Part shown: in pieces, positions 43,520 to 52,196 of the stretch | How the letters are laid out: each line of letters begins with the position of its first letter | How positions within the stretch are numbered: position 1 is the first letter of the stretch | Assembly: GCF_036231355.1 (NCBI RefSeq) | Contig: NZ_CP109496.1 | Location: 3,224,001-3,288,000, forward strand | Direction: 5' to 3' | Length of the DNA: 64,000 nt | From: Streptomyces sp. NBC_01431 | Lineage (GTDB): Bacteria; Actinomycetota; Actinomycetes; Streptomycetales; Streptomycetaceae | The notes under the pieces: model-generated | Told to the model about the DNA's origin: nothing | Database searches by the model: none | The model's input: only the letters and a program-made list of their open reading frames with translations | Made by a program: the position numbers and the translations under genes

Positions 43520-44299
43520 ATGCCGGACCGACGCCACCAGCTGTTCGCAGCACGCCAGTCCCCCTCCCCCGGCTCCCCCTCGACGGATCCGGGGAAGTCG
43601 GGGCCGGAAGGCACGCAGGGCGGCGCCGGAGCGGGTTCCGGCGACGACAACCCCTTCGCACCGCCGCCCGAGGGCCGGCCCGACCAGCCCTGGCAGCCCC
43701 GTCGCCCGGCACCGGGCGACGGCGACGACAAGGGTTCGCCCTGGGGCAGCCAGTGGAGCAGCCACCAGCCCGGACGGGAACCGGGCGGCTTCGGTCAGCG
43801 GCCCGAGCGGCCCGAGGGCGGCCCCGGCCAGAACCCGCCGCCGCGCCCGCCCGGCCTGCGCTGGGACCCCACGGACCCGGCCCAGCGCCGCGCCCGGTAC
43901 GCCCTGCTGTCCGGGATGTGGGGCTTCTTCTTCGCGCTGTTCGACATGCCGGAGATCGCGCTGCTCCTGGGGGCGCTCGGTCTGTACTGGTCGATCAGCG
44001 CACTGCGGGCGAAGCCGAAGCCGCCGGAGCAGGCGGAGCCGGCGGCGGGTGCCACGGCCACCCCTGCCGCCCCGGCCGCGCCCCGGCCCGTGCCGGGCAG
44101 GCCGCAGATGACGGCCGCGGTGACGGGCCTGGTCACGGCGGTCCTCGCGCTGCTGGTGGTGGCGTCGAGTTTCACGGTGCAGATCGTGTACCGCGACTAC
44201 TACACGTGCGTGGACGACGCCCTGACGAAGACGGGCCAGCTGTCCTGCAACAACCTCCTCCCGGACAAGCTGGTCCCGCTGTTCGGCGTGAAGGAGTAG
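43520..44299 (+). CDS. Two-helix membrane protein with disordered N-terminus, unknown
   Basis: A 259-residue protein. Residues 1-115 are Pro/Gly/Ser-rich and likely disordered (MPDRRHQLFAARQSPSPGSP and on). Then come PAQRRARYALLSGMWGFFFA with helix FFFALFDMPEIALLLGALGL, a Pro/Ala linker, and a second helix, TGLVTAVLALLVVASSFTVQ. The C-terminal tail, IVYRDYYTCVDDALTKTGQL, has two Cys that may form a disulfide outside the cell. I do not recognise a family. It is 300 bp downstream of purN (divergent) and its 3' end is 8 nt from the convergent DUF6350 gene. The start at 43520 is a guess; ATG 43454 is possible. Confidence 0.72.
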   Translation: MPDRRHQLFAARQSPSPGSPSTDPGKSGPEGTQGGAGAGSGDDNPFAPPPEGRPDQPWQPRRPAPGDGDDKGSPWGSQWSSHQPGREPGGFGQRPERPEGGPGQNPPPRPPGLRWDPTDPAQRRARYALLSGMWGFFFALFDMPEIALLLGALGLYWSISALRAKPKPPEQAEPAAGATATPAAPAAPRPVPGRPQMTAAVTGLVTAVLALLVVASSFTVQIVYRDYYTCVDDALTKTGQLSCNNLLPDKLVPLFGVKE

Positions 44300-44307
44300 C
44301 CCACCTT

Positions 44308-46293
44308 TCAGGTGGTGTGGGGGTGACTGTCGGGGGCGGGGTCGCTGGCGGGGCTGGGGCCGGGGGCGGAGTACCTGTCGGGGCCGCGGTCGGGGCCGGG
44401 GGCGGGGGCGGGGTAGCTGTCGGCACCGGGGTCGGGGGCGCTGGCGGGGCCGGGGCCGAGGGCGGAGTAGCTGCCTGGGTCGAAGTCGGAGTAACCGTCG
44501 GGGCCAGGGTCGGAGTAATTGTCCGAGTCCGAATCCGAGTCCGAGAAGCGGTCGGGGCCGTAGTCCGAGTCCGAGTGACTGTCGGGGTCGGACGAGGGGC
44601 GTACCGGTTCGGGTACGGGCCCGGCGGCATCGTCCGGTCCGGCGGCGATACCCGGGTCTTGCGGCGTTCGAGGAGCGGGTTCGGGGTCGGAGCCCGCTCG
44701 TGGCGGAGCGGCATGGTCTCCCGCCGGGAAGGGGCCGGGCGGGGAGAGGGCCGCACGCAGTGCCCCACCGAGGCCGTCCTCCGCGGGGATCTCGGCCATC
44801 AGCCCCCCGGACGCCTCCTTGAGTGCCGCCCAACGCGCCTCCCGCGCCCCGTCCTCATGCCAGAGCCCGCCCCCGCTCACCGGCAGGAACTCGTACGGCT
44901 CATAGTCCGCCTCACTTTCGGCGGCAACCGGCGCTGCCACGGCAACCGCCGCCTTGCGCCAAGGCCGCCACCCCAGTGCCCCGGCCACCCGGGCCCGAAG
45001 CGACCGCCGCTGTCGGGCGACCCGCTCCCGGGTCCCCCAGGCCCGCAGGACCAGCGCCGCCGGGACCCCCACCGCCATCGCCCACAGCAGCGCCGCTCCC
45101 CCGGTGCGCCACCACACCGGCCCCAGTTTCGCGAGGGCCGCCGTACCCAGCGGCCCACCCGAGAGCGCCGCGAGCCCCGCGAGAGCGCAGCCGCACAGCA
45201 CCGCGCCGAGCAGGGCTGCCCGCGCGGCGTCCCGGCGGCCCCAGCCCTCGAACACGGCCGCCCGCGCGCAGAACCGGGCAAGGACCACCCCGGCCACCAG
45301 CGGCACCCCGGCCGCCGCCCAGTTCCACCAGGAGCCGTGCGTACCCGTCGGCACCGCCGCGAGCAGCGGGAAGTGCGGCAGCGCGGGGGTGCCCGCCACT
45401 CCGAGCGGGGTCACGACCGCTCCCGTACCGACGGCGAAGCCGGGGCCGAGCCCGTACGCGGCGCCCCACACCGCCGCGTTCGGCACCAGCACGAGGGCGA
45501 GCAGCAGGAGCGCGAACCGGCCCGGCCAGTTTTCCGCGAGCCGCAGGAACGAGTCCTCGGCGACCCCGATGTGCCAGGCGAGACAGGCCCCGGCGAGCAG
45601 CGCCCCGCCGCCGAGCAGCACCGCGACGGCGGCTCCCGCGGCTCGTGCCGCCACCGCCGTACGACCGTCCACAAGGGCCGACCGCAGCAGCGCCGGAACC
45701 CGGTCCGGGAGCGGGCCGAGCGGGCGGCCGTGCGCGGTCCAGACGCCGAAGGCGGTCGCGAGCGCCGCGGTCAGGGACAGGTGCAGTCCGGCGCTGCGCG
45801 GGTCTGCGGGGAGCGGCCCGGCCGACGCGTACAGCACGGTGGCGCCGCCGATCATCAGGTATCCGCAGGTCACCGCCCAGAACACGGTCCACCCGGAGGG
45901 CAGCGACTCTGCGCACTCCCCCTCGTAAACCTCGTCTTCGCCGGGCATCAGCGCATCGCGGGCCGCGCGGTGTGCGAGCCAGGCGGGCAGCGCCATCAGA
46001 AGCAGCGGCACCACCCCGACGGGGGCGGGCGTGCCGGTCAGCGTTTCGGGTCTGACCAGCTGTGTTCCATGGGCGAGCAGCCACAGCGAGGCAGCCGTGC
46101 GCAGGGCGCCGCCCGGCCCGCTGTCGGGGTAGGGGGAGCTGATCCACAGCACCATCACGAGCACGGCGAGGGCGCCGAGCCCGAGCCCCGCCGCGATCGC
46201 GCCGCGCAGAAAACAGGTGGCGAGTACGGAGGAGCGAGCCTTGACGGGGAGCAACGGCAGGCTGCGATCGGTCACTTGGGTCACCCGGCTCAT
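44308..46293 (-). CDS. DUF6350-family multi-pass membrane protein
   Basis: A 661-residue protein with about ten to eleven hydrophobic helices in the first 460 residues, for example [20 protein letters not shown] and [20 protein letters not shown]. The N-terminal half matches the streptomycete DUF6350 (PerM-like) family by general pattern: [20 protein letters not shown] then [20 protein letters not shown]. The last 170 residues are a low-complexity cytoplasmic tail dominated by Ser-Asp, Pro-Gly-Pro and Asp repeats ([20 protein letters not shown]). Substrate or function is not known to me. The tail is poorly conserved in such proteins. It sits between convergent and divergent neighbours, alone. 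Confidence 0.82.
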   Translation of the reverse strand: MSRVTQVTDRSLPLLPVKARSSVLATCFLRGAIAAGLGLGALAVLVMVLWISSPYPDSGPGGALRTAASLWLLAHGTQLVRPETLTGTPAPVGVVPLLLMALPAWLAHRAARDALMPGEDEVYEGECAESLPSGWTVFWAVTCGYLMIGGATVLYASAGPLPADPRSAGLHLSLTAALATAFGVWTAHGRPLGPLPDRVPALLRSALVDGRTAVAARAAGAAVAVLLGGGALLAGACLAWHIGVAEDSFLRLAENWPGRFALLLLALVLVPNAAVWGAAYGLGPGFAVGTGAVVTPLGVAGTPALPHFPLLAAVPTGTHGSWWNWAAAGVPLVAGVVLARFCARAAVFEGWGRRDAARAALLGAVLCGCALAGLAALSGGPLGTAALAKLGPVWWRTGGAALLWAMAVGVPAALVLRAWGTRERVARQRRSLRARVAGALGWRPWRKAAVAVAAPVAAESEADYEPYEFLPVSGGGLWHEDGAREARWAALKEASGGLMAEIPAEDGLGGALRAALSPPGPFPAGDHAAPPRAGSDPEPAPRTPQDPGIAAGPDDAAGPVPEPVRPSSDPDSHSDSDYGPDRFSDSDSDSDNYSDPGPDGYSDFDPGSYSALGPGPASAPDPGADSYPAPAPGPDRGPDRYSAPGPSPASDPAPDSHPHTT

Positions 46294-46464
46294 GCTGCCA
46301 ACGACACGCGCTTTCTGCGCGTAATAGGCGAATGACCGATGTGTCGCTCAATATACGTTTATGTACTTTTTCACCCGGGGCATTCCTAGTTGCGTCGCCA
46401 TCGGTCCAGTCGCCATGGGCGCAACAGCCGCTACGGCCATCGCGGGGAGTCCTGGGAGTCCTTC

Positions 46465-48621
46465 ATGACACAGAGCACGGCCGGTACCAACGACACCGAT
46501 GCCCCCCTGCCCAATCCCAAGGAGCGGCGCAGGCTGCGCGAGGCGAAGTCGCTGAGCGAGGCGCAGGTCGCGGAGGTCATGGGCGTGACGCAGGCGACCG
46601 TACGCTCCTGGGAGAAGGGCCGCACCACCCCGCGCGGCCGCAGACTCGAGAGCTACTCCCGGCTGCTCGCCACGATCGAGGCGGAGATGGCGGCGGTCGC
46701 CGCATCGTCGAAGGCCGGGGCGGACGGCGGCAAGCACGGCGCGGCGCACTCGGCAGGCGGGCCTGGATCCAAGGTGCGAGGCGCGTCCCGCCGAGCCGGG
46801 CGGTCCACCGGGAATCCGAACGCGACCGCCACAAAAGCGGCCCCCTCCCCCAGCGGCAGCCCCGGGGCCGGTCACCAGAACCCTCCGCACCCGGCCGCCA
46901 CGAACGCCGCCCACGCCAACGGCAAACCCGGCGCCGGTCAACAGGACCCCGCCCCCAGGGCCGACAACTCCAGCACCAGCCGACCGGACCCCGCGCCCCG
47001 CTCCGACAATCCCGGTACCAAAAAACAGCACACAACCCAGGACCCAACCCCCGAGACCGACACCCCCGGCGCCCGTCAACACGACACCGCCCACCAGCCC
47101 CCCAACCTCGGCGACGGACAGCCGGACGCGGCCCACCAGCCCGATAACTCCGGCAACACACCGCAGGACACCGACCCGCAGCCCCCCAACACCGGCGACG
47201 AACAGCCGGACACCGCCCACCAGACCGCCAACCCCGGCAACACACCACAGGACACCGACCCGCAGCCCCCCAACACCGGCGACGAACAGCCGGACACCGC
47301 CCACCAGACCGCCAACCCCGGCAACACACCGCAGGACACCGACCCGCAGCCCGACGCCACCGGCGACGGACGGCCGCCCACCGCGCGCCCCGCTGAAGAA
47401 CTCGGCGACCACCATCCGGACGCACCCCGCTCCACGGGTCCGGCTCGTGCTCAGCCGGGGAGCGGGCCTGCCAAGCCGCCCGCGAAGCCGCATGCCGCCA
47501 ACACCCGGCCCAAGCCCGCCGCCAAGCGGGCCGCGAAACCCCCGGCCACCCCGCACGCCCGGCACGACCACCCCGCACCGGCTCCCGCCGCGTCCGTCCC
47601 CGAGCCCGCCAAGGCGCTCCAGGCCGCCGCTCTCACGGGTGCGCTGCCCGGCGGCAGCGCGCTCGTCCTGCCCGAGCGGCCCGAGCACAGTGAGGAGGAG
47701 CCCGAGGCCGAGGCCGTCGAGCCCCATGGCGACACCCCGCCCAGGGCGCGCTCCCCGCTGACCTCGATGGAGGCCGTTCCTGAGGCGTCGGACGCGCTCA
47801 CCCCCGCCGAGGCGTTCGACGCGCTGTACATGGCGACCGCGCCGGCCCTGGCCCGGCAGGCCTATCTGCTGACCGGCCGGACCCGCCTTTCGAGGGAATC
47901 GGTGGAGCGCGCCTTCCATCTGGCCTGGGAGAACTGGCCCGAGGTCGCCACCGACCGGGACCCGGTCGGGTGGGTGCGGGCGGCGGCGTACGAGTACGCG
48001 ATGGCCCCCTGGCACCGCTTCCGGCTCGCCCGCAAGGGCCCCGACCATCCGCCCGCCGAGCCCGGACACCGGGCCCTGCTCGACGCACTGCTGGAGCTGC
48101 CGCCCGCCTACCGGCGCACGGTGCTGCTGTACGACGGCCTCGGGCTCGACCTGCCGGACACCGCGGCCGAGACGGAGGCCAGCACCCCGGCCGCCGCATA
48201 CCGCCTGCTGCACGCGCGGGCCGCCATCGCGCGCCGGGTGCCCGAGGTGGCCGGAGCCAAGGATCCGCAGGTCCTCTCCGCCGTACTGCGCGACCGCATC
48301 GCCGACTTGGCCCTCGCCGAGCCCCTCTCCGTCACCAAGCTGCCGTCGGCTTCGGTCGTACGCATCGGCGGCGAGCGGCGCCGGCGGTTCTGGACCCGAG
48401 CCGCGATCGCCTTCACCACGCTGATCGTGGGGGCGACGGCCTTCACCGTCGTGACGGTCCCGCATTACCACGTGCGCCCGGTGCCGGTGGGCGAACGCGT
48501 CGGCGGGGTTCCCGTGCTCAGTGGCCCGCAGCGGCTCAGCCCCGAGGACCTGGAGCTGCGCGACCACCTGCGCCAGGCACCGGCCCACGGGCCCGAACGC
48601 CTGGTGCTCGAAATCCGCTGA
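46465..48621 (+). CDS. XRE-HTH, sigma-factor-like and membrane-helix fusion protein
   Basis: A 718-residue protein of unusual architecture. Residues about 15-70 are an XRE-type HTH: PNPKERRRLREAKSLSEAQV, AEVMGVTQATVRSWEKGRTT and PRGRRLESYSRLLATIEAEM. Residues 75-435 are a disordered Pro/Gln/Asn-rich spacer with 84-bp tandem repeats. Residues about 440-595 resemble ECF sigma region 2 (APALARQAYLLTGRTRLSRE and AFHLAWENWPEVATDRDPVG) and region 4 (LDALLELPPAYRRTVLLYDG then TPAAAYRLLHARAAI). A C-terminal helix (FWTRAAIAFTTLIVGATAFT) places a short tail outside the membrane. GGGAG is 7 nt before the ATG. This could be a membrane-tethered regulator; region 4 lacks certain DNA-contact residues I can verify, so activity is uncertain. 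Confidence 0.78.
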   Translation: MTQSTAGTNDTDAPLPNPKERRRLREAKSLSEAQVAEVMGVTQATVRSWEKGRTTPRGRRLESYSRLLATIEAEMAAVAASSKAGADGGKHGAAHSAGGPGSKVRGASRRAGRSTGNPNATATKAAPSPSGSPGAGHQNPPHPAATNAAHANGKPGAGQQDPAPRADNSSTSRPDPAPRSDNPGTKKQHTTQDPTPETDTPGARQHDTAHQPPNLGDGQPDAAHQPDNSGNTPQDTDPQPPNTGDEQPDTAHQTANPGNTPQDTDPQPPNTGDEQPDTAHQTANPGNTPQDTDPQPDATGDGRPPTARPAEELGDHHPDAPRSTGPARAQPGSGPAKPPAKPHAANTRPKPAAKRAAKPPATPHARHDHPAPAPAASVPEPAKALQAAALTGALPGGSALVLPERPEHSEEEPEAEAVEPHGDTPPRARSPLTSMEAVPEASDALTPAEAFDALYMATAPALARQAYLLTGRTRLSRESVERAFHLAWENWPEVATDRDPVGWVRAAAYEYAMAPWHRFRLARKGPDHPPAEPGHRALLDALLELPPAYRRTVLLYDGLGLDLPDTAAETEASTPAAAYRLLHARAAIARRVPEVAGAKDPQVLSAVLRDRIADLALAEPLSVTKLPSASVVRIGGERRRRFWTRAAIAFTTLIVGATAFTVVTVPHYHVRPVPVGERVGGVPVLSGPQRLSPEDLELRDHLRQAPAHGPERLVLEIR
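47155..47352 (+). repeat. 84-bp in-frame tandem repeats (2.3 copies) in the HTH/sigma-like gene
   Basis: Copies start at 47155 and 47239, and a partial third at 47323. The unit encodes NTPQDTDPQPPNTGDEQPDT followed by AHQTANPG (28 residues). A more diverged copy precedes the first. Copies are nearly identical in DNA, so they are recent or homogenised. Confidence 0.9.
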
Positions 48622-48634
48622 CCGGCCCCGCCAC

Positions 48635-48678
48635 GCATGAAGGGCCCGCACCCCCGTAAGGGTGCGGGCCCTTCATGC
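48635..48678. terminator. Strong bidirectional terminator between the HTH/sigma-like gene and sucD
   Basis: Perfect 19-bp stem (48635-48653 with 48660-48678), loop CCGTAA. It serves the convergent genes on both sides. Confidence 0.88.
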
Positions 48679-48723
48679 GATGCCCGCGCGGGCGTACCCG
48701 CAAGGGTCAGCCCGTGCGGATGC

Positions 48724-49608
48724 TCAGCTGCCGAGAATGGCGCGGGCGAGCTTGGCGGTCTCGGTCGGCGTCTTGCCGACCTTGACGCCGGCGGCCTCAA
48801 GGGCCTCCTTCTTCGCCTGGGCGGTGCCGGAGGAGCCGGAGACGATGGCGCCGGCGTGGCCCATGGTCTTGCCCTCGGGCGCGGTGAAGCCCGCGACGTA
48901 GCCGACGACCGGCTTGGTGACGTTGGCCTTGATGTAGTCGGCCGCACGCTCCTCGGCGTCGCCGCCGATCTCGCCGATCATCACGATCAGGTCGGTGTCG
49001 GGGTCGGCCTCGAACGCGGCGAGCGCGTCGATGTGCGTGGTGCCGATGACCGGGTCGCCACCGATGCCGACGGCGGACGAGAAGCCGATGTCGCGCAGCT
49101 CGTACATCATCTGGTACGTCAGCGTGCCGGACTTCGACACCAAGCCGATACGGCCCGGCTTGGTGATGTCGCCCGGGATGATGCCGGCGTTGGACTGACC
49201 CGGCGTGATCAGGCCGGGGCAGTTCGGGCCGATGATGCGGGTCTTGTTGCCCTTGGCCTTCGCGTACGCCCAGAAGGCGGCGGAGTCGTGGACGGCGATG
49301 CCCTCGGTGATGACGACGGCGAGACCGATCTCGGCGTCGATCGCCTCGACGACGGCGGCCTTCGCGAAGGCCGGCGGCACGAAGAGCACGGACACGTCGG
49401 CGCCCGTCTTCTCCATCGCTTCCTTGACGGTGCCGAAGACCGGGACCTCGGTGCCGTCGATGTCGACGGAGGTGCCCGCCTTGCGCGGGTTCACGCCACC
49501 GACGATGTTGGTGCCGTCGGCGAGCATGAGCTTGGTGTGCTTCATGCCGGTGGCGCCGGTCATGCCCTGGACGATGACCTTGCTGTCCTTGGTGAGGAAG
49601 ATAGCCAT
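48724..49608 (-). CDS. sucD: Succinate--CoA ligase, alpha subunit
   Basis: A 294-residue subunit that binds CoA and carries the phosphohistidine. It begins [20 protein letters not shown], with [20 protein letters not shown], the GP-loop in [20 protein letters not shown] (catalytic Glu-His region follows) and [20 protein letters not shown] with the phosphorylated His in the GHAGAIVSG segment. It lies 22 nt after sucC. Together they convert succinyl-CoA to succinate with substrate-level phosphorylation, then feed SdhCDAB, also in this window. Confidence 0.96.
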   Translation of the reverse strand: MAIFLTKDSKVIVQGMTGATGMKHTKLMLADGTNIVGGVNPRKAGTSVDIDGTEVPVFGTVKEAMEKTGADVSVLFVPPAFAKAAVVEAIDAEIGLAVVITEGIAVHDSAAFWAYAKAKGNKTRIIGPNCPGLITPGQSNAGIIPGDITKPGRIGLVSKSGTLTYQMMYELRDIGFSSAVGIGGDPVIGTTHIDALAAFEADPDTDLIVMIGEIGGDAEERAADYIKANVTKPVVGYVAGFTAPEGKTMGHAGAIVSGSSGTAQAKKEALEAAGVKVGKTPTETAKLARAILGS

Positions 49609-49630
49609 GGTGGTGTCTTAACCTCTTCCC

Positions 49631-50809
49631 TTACTTCGCAGCCGCGAGCTCGGCGGCCTTGTCGGCCGCGCCGTCCATGGTGTCCACGCGCTGCACCAGC
49701 GGGTGGTTGGCGTCGCTGAGGATCTTGCGACCCAGCTCCGCGTTGTTGCCGTCGAGACGGACGACCAGCGGCTTGGTGACCTCTTCGCCCTTCTCGGCGA
49801 GGAGCGCGAGGGCCTGGACGATGCCGTTGGCGACCTCGTCGCACGCGGTGATGCCACCGAAGACGTTGACGAACACGGACTTGACGTCCTCGTCGCCGAG
49901 GATGATCTCCAGGCCGTTCGCCATCACCTGGGCGGACGCGCCGCCGCCGATGTCGAGGAAGTTGGCCGGCTTCACGCCGCCGTGGTTCTCACCGGCGTAC
50001 GCGACGACGTCAAGGGTGCTCATGACAAGACCCGCGCCGTTGCCGATGATGCCGACCTCGCCGTCGAGCTTCACGTAGTTGAGGTTCTTGGCCTTGGCGG
50101 CCGCCTCGAGGGGGTTGGCCGCGGCCTTGTCCTCAAGCGCCTCGTGCTCCGGCTGGCGGAACTCGGCGTTCTCGTCGAGCGAGACCTTGCCGTCCAGGGC
50201 GATGACCTTGCCGCTGGCAACCTTGGCGAGCGGGTTGACCTCGACCAGGAGGGCGTCCTCCTTGATGAAGGTGTCCCACAGCGTCACCAGGATCTCGGCG
50301 ACCTGCTCGGCGACCTCGGCCGGGAACTTCGCCTTGGCGACGATCTCGCGGGCCTTCTCGATCGAGACGCCCTCGTTGGCGTCGACCGGGACCTTGGCGA
50401 GGGCGTCGGGGTTCTCCTCCGCGACGACCTCGATCTCCACGCCGCCCTGCACCGAGGCCATGGCCAGGAAGGTGCGGTTGGTGCGGTCGAGGAGGTACGA
50501 GACGTAGTACTCCTCAAGGATCTCGGGAGCGGTCTCGGCGATCATCACCTTGTGGACCGTGTGGCCCTTGATGTCCATGCCGAGGATGTCCGTCGCGCGG
50601 GCGACGGCCTCGTCCGGCGTGGCGGCCAGCTTCACGCCGCCGGCCTTGCCTCGGCCGCCGACCTTCACCTGCGCCTTGACGACCGACTTGCCGCCGAGAC
50701 GCTCAGTGGCCTCGCGCGCCGCCTCAGGCGTGTCGATCACTTCACCGGCCAGCACCGGTACACCGTGCTTGGCGAAGAGGTCCCTCGCCTGGTACTCGAA
50801 CAGGTCCAC
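49631..50809 (-). CDS. sucC: Succinate--CoA ligase, beta subunit
   Basis: A 392-residue subunit with an ATP-grasp fold at the N-terminus: [40 protein letters not shown] and [20 protein letters not shown], followed by the CoA-ligase domain with [55 protein letters not shown] and [18 protein letters not shown]. Nucleotide preference (ATP or GTP) cannot be set by eye. First gene of sucCD; the upstream region holds direct and inverted GATCAC half-sites. Confidence 0.96.
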   Translation of the reverse strand: MDLFEYQARDLFAKHGVPVLAGEVIDTPEAAREATERLGGKSVVKAQVKVGGRGKAGGVKLAATPDEAVARATDILGMDIKGHTVHKVMIAETAPEILEEYYVSYLLDRTNRTFLAMASVQGGVEIEVVAEENPDALAKVPVDANEGVSIEKAREIVAKAKFPAEVAEQVAEILVTLWDTFIKEDALLVEVNPLAKVASGKVIALDGKVSLDENAEFRQPEHEALEDKAAANPLEAAAKAKNLNYVKLDGEVGIIGNGAGLVMSTLDVVAYAGENHGGVKPANFLDIGGGASAQVMANGLEIILGDEDVKSVFVNVFGGITACDEVANGIVQALALLAEKGEEVTKPLVVRLDGNNAELGRKILSDANHPLVQRVDTMDGAADKAAELAAAK

Positions 50810-50973
50810 GCGCGTCCGTCCCTTTTCAGTGGTATCGCGGTTGCGTTGTCTGCTGGGCGTGCCGCGAAGGGCAACGTGACGGCGCTGTCACTGAGGGAGG
50901 CGTACACGGTGTCCGAGTACGCGGCATGTCCGTCTCGCAGGTTATCTCCGCGGGACGTGGGTCCCTAAATCGC

Positions 50974-51011
50974 AGATCACACCTGAGCGGTGATACCTGT
51001 CACAGATCACC
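50974..51011. promoter_or_regulatory. GATCAC/GTGAT half-sites upstream of sucC
   Basis: AGATCAC at 50974-50980 and 51004-51010, with inverted GGTGAT at 50989-50994 (pairs with ATCACC 51006-51011). Located between sucC and the end of the VWA gene. The arrangement resembles a transcription-factor site, but the protein is unknown. Confidence 0.3.
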
Positions 51012-51041
51012 TGCTCAGGGCGCGTTGCCGTATGACGCCCG

Positions 51042-52196
51042 TCACGCTTCGGGTATCGGCAGCGGGCGCCGCTCGATCGCCGCGGCCATCACGTCGGGGA
51101 AGAGGTCCGGGGTGCAGGCGAAGGCGGGCGCGCCGAGGGCGGCGAGGGCCGCGGCGTGCTCGCGGTCGTACGCCGGTGCGCCGTCGTCGGACAGTGCGAG
51201 CAGGGCCACGAACTGCACCCCGGACGCCTTCATCGCGGCGACCCGCTTCAGCATCTCGTCCCGTATCCCGCCCTCGTAAAGATCACTGATGAGAACGACC
51301 ACGGTGTCGGCAGGACGGGTGATCCGCGACTGGCAGTACGCGAGCGCCCGGTTGATGTCGGTGCCGCCGCCGAGCTGGGTGGCGAACAGCACGTCGACGG
51401 GGTCGTCCAGCTGGTCGGTGAGGTCGGCGACCGCGGTGTCGAAGACCACGAGCCGGGTCGCGATCGAGCGCATCGAGGCGAGGACGGCGCCGAAGACGGC
51501 GGCGTGCACGACGGAGGAGGCCATCGAACCGGACTGGTCGACGCAGAGGACGACCTCCTTGCGCACACCGCGTGCGGCCCGTCCGTACCCGACGAGCCGC
51601 TCGGGCACGACGGTCCCGTGCTGCGGGAGGTAGTTCTTCAGGTTGGCCCGGATCGTGCGGTCCCAGTCGATGTCACGGTGACGGGGCCGACCGGTACGGG
51701 CAGTGCGGTCGAGGGCGCCTGTGAGAGCGGTCCTGGTGCGGGTGGCGAGCCGCTTCTCCAGTTCCTCGACGACCTTGCGCACCACGGCGCGGGCCGTCTC
51801 CCGGGTGGTCTCGGGCATCGCCTGTGAGAGCGAGAGCAGGGTGGCGACGAGGTGGACGTCCGGCTCGACGGCCTGAAGCATCTCGGGCTCCAGGAGCAGG
51901 GCGGCAAGACCGAGCCGGTCGATGGCGTCGCGCTGCATGACCTGCACCACGGAACTCGGGAAGTACGTACGGATGTCGCCGAGCCAGCGCGCGACCGAGG
52001 GCGCGGAGGCCCCGAGCCCGGCGCCGCGGTCCTGGGCGGCGGGCTTCCCGCCGCCGTAGAGCGCGCCGAGCGCGCCGTCCATCGCGGCGTCGCGCCCGGC
52101 GAGCTCGCGGCCCGTCCCCTCGGCGCCCGGCTCACCGCCGAGCACCAGCCGCCAGCGCCGCAGCCGCTCGTGGGCGCCTGACTCCATGATGCTCAA
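51042..52196 (-). CDS. VWA-domain protein of a MoxR/VWA module
   Basis: A 384-residue protein. The N-terminal 210 residues are helical with SVARWLGDIRTYFPSSVVQV. The VWA domain starts VRKEVVLCVDQSGSMASSVV and has a complete MIDAS: D220, S222 and S224 in DQSGSM, Thr in QLGGGTDINRAL and Asp in VVLISDLYEGG. VWA proteins use MIDAS to bind a partner acidic residue via Mg2+ and often act with MoxR AAA+ ATPases as chaperone pairs. The TTG at 52196 overlaps the DUF5682 stop by 4 bp (TTGA) and has AGGAG 7 nt upstream; ATG 52187 is an alternative. Last of three genes (MoxR, DUF5682, VWA). Confidence 0.88.
   Translation of the reverse strand: MSIMESGAHERLRRWRLVLGGEPGAEGTGRELAGRDAAMDGALGALYGGGKPAAQDRGAGLGASAPSVARWLGDIRTYFPSSVVQVMQRDAIDRLGLAALLLEPEMLQAVEPDVHLVATLLSLSQAMPETTRETARAVVRKVVEELEKRLATRTRTALTGALDRTARTGRPRHRDIDWDRTIRANLKNYLPQHGTVVPERLVGYGRAARGVRKEVVLCVDQSGSMASSVVHAAVFGAVLASMRSIATRLVVFDTAVADLTDQLDDPVDVLFATQLGGGTDINRALAYCQSRITRPADTVVVLISDLYEGGIRDEMLKRVAAMKASGVQFVALLALSDDGAPAYDREHAAALAALGAPAFACTPDLFPDVMAAAIERRPLPIPEA

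Noticed and set aside
44330..44640. Tandem repeats of GGGGCCGGGGGCGG-like text as a separate element
   Set aside because: They encode the Ser-Asp/Pro-Gly-rich tail of the DUF6350 protein and need no other explanation.
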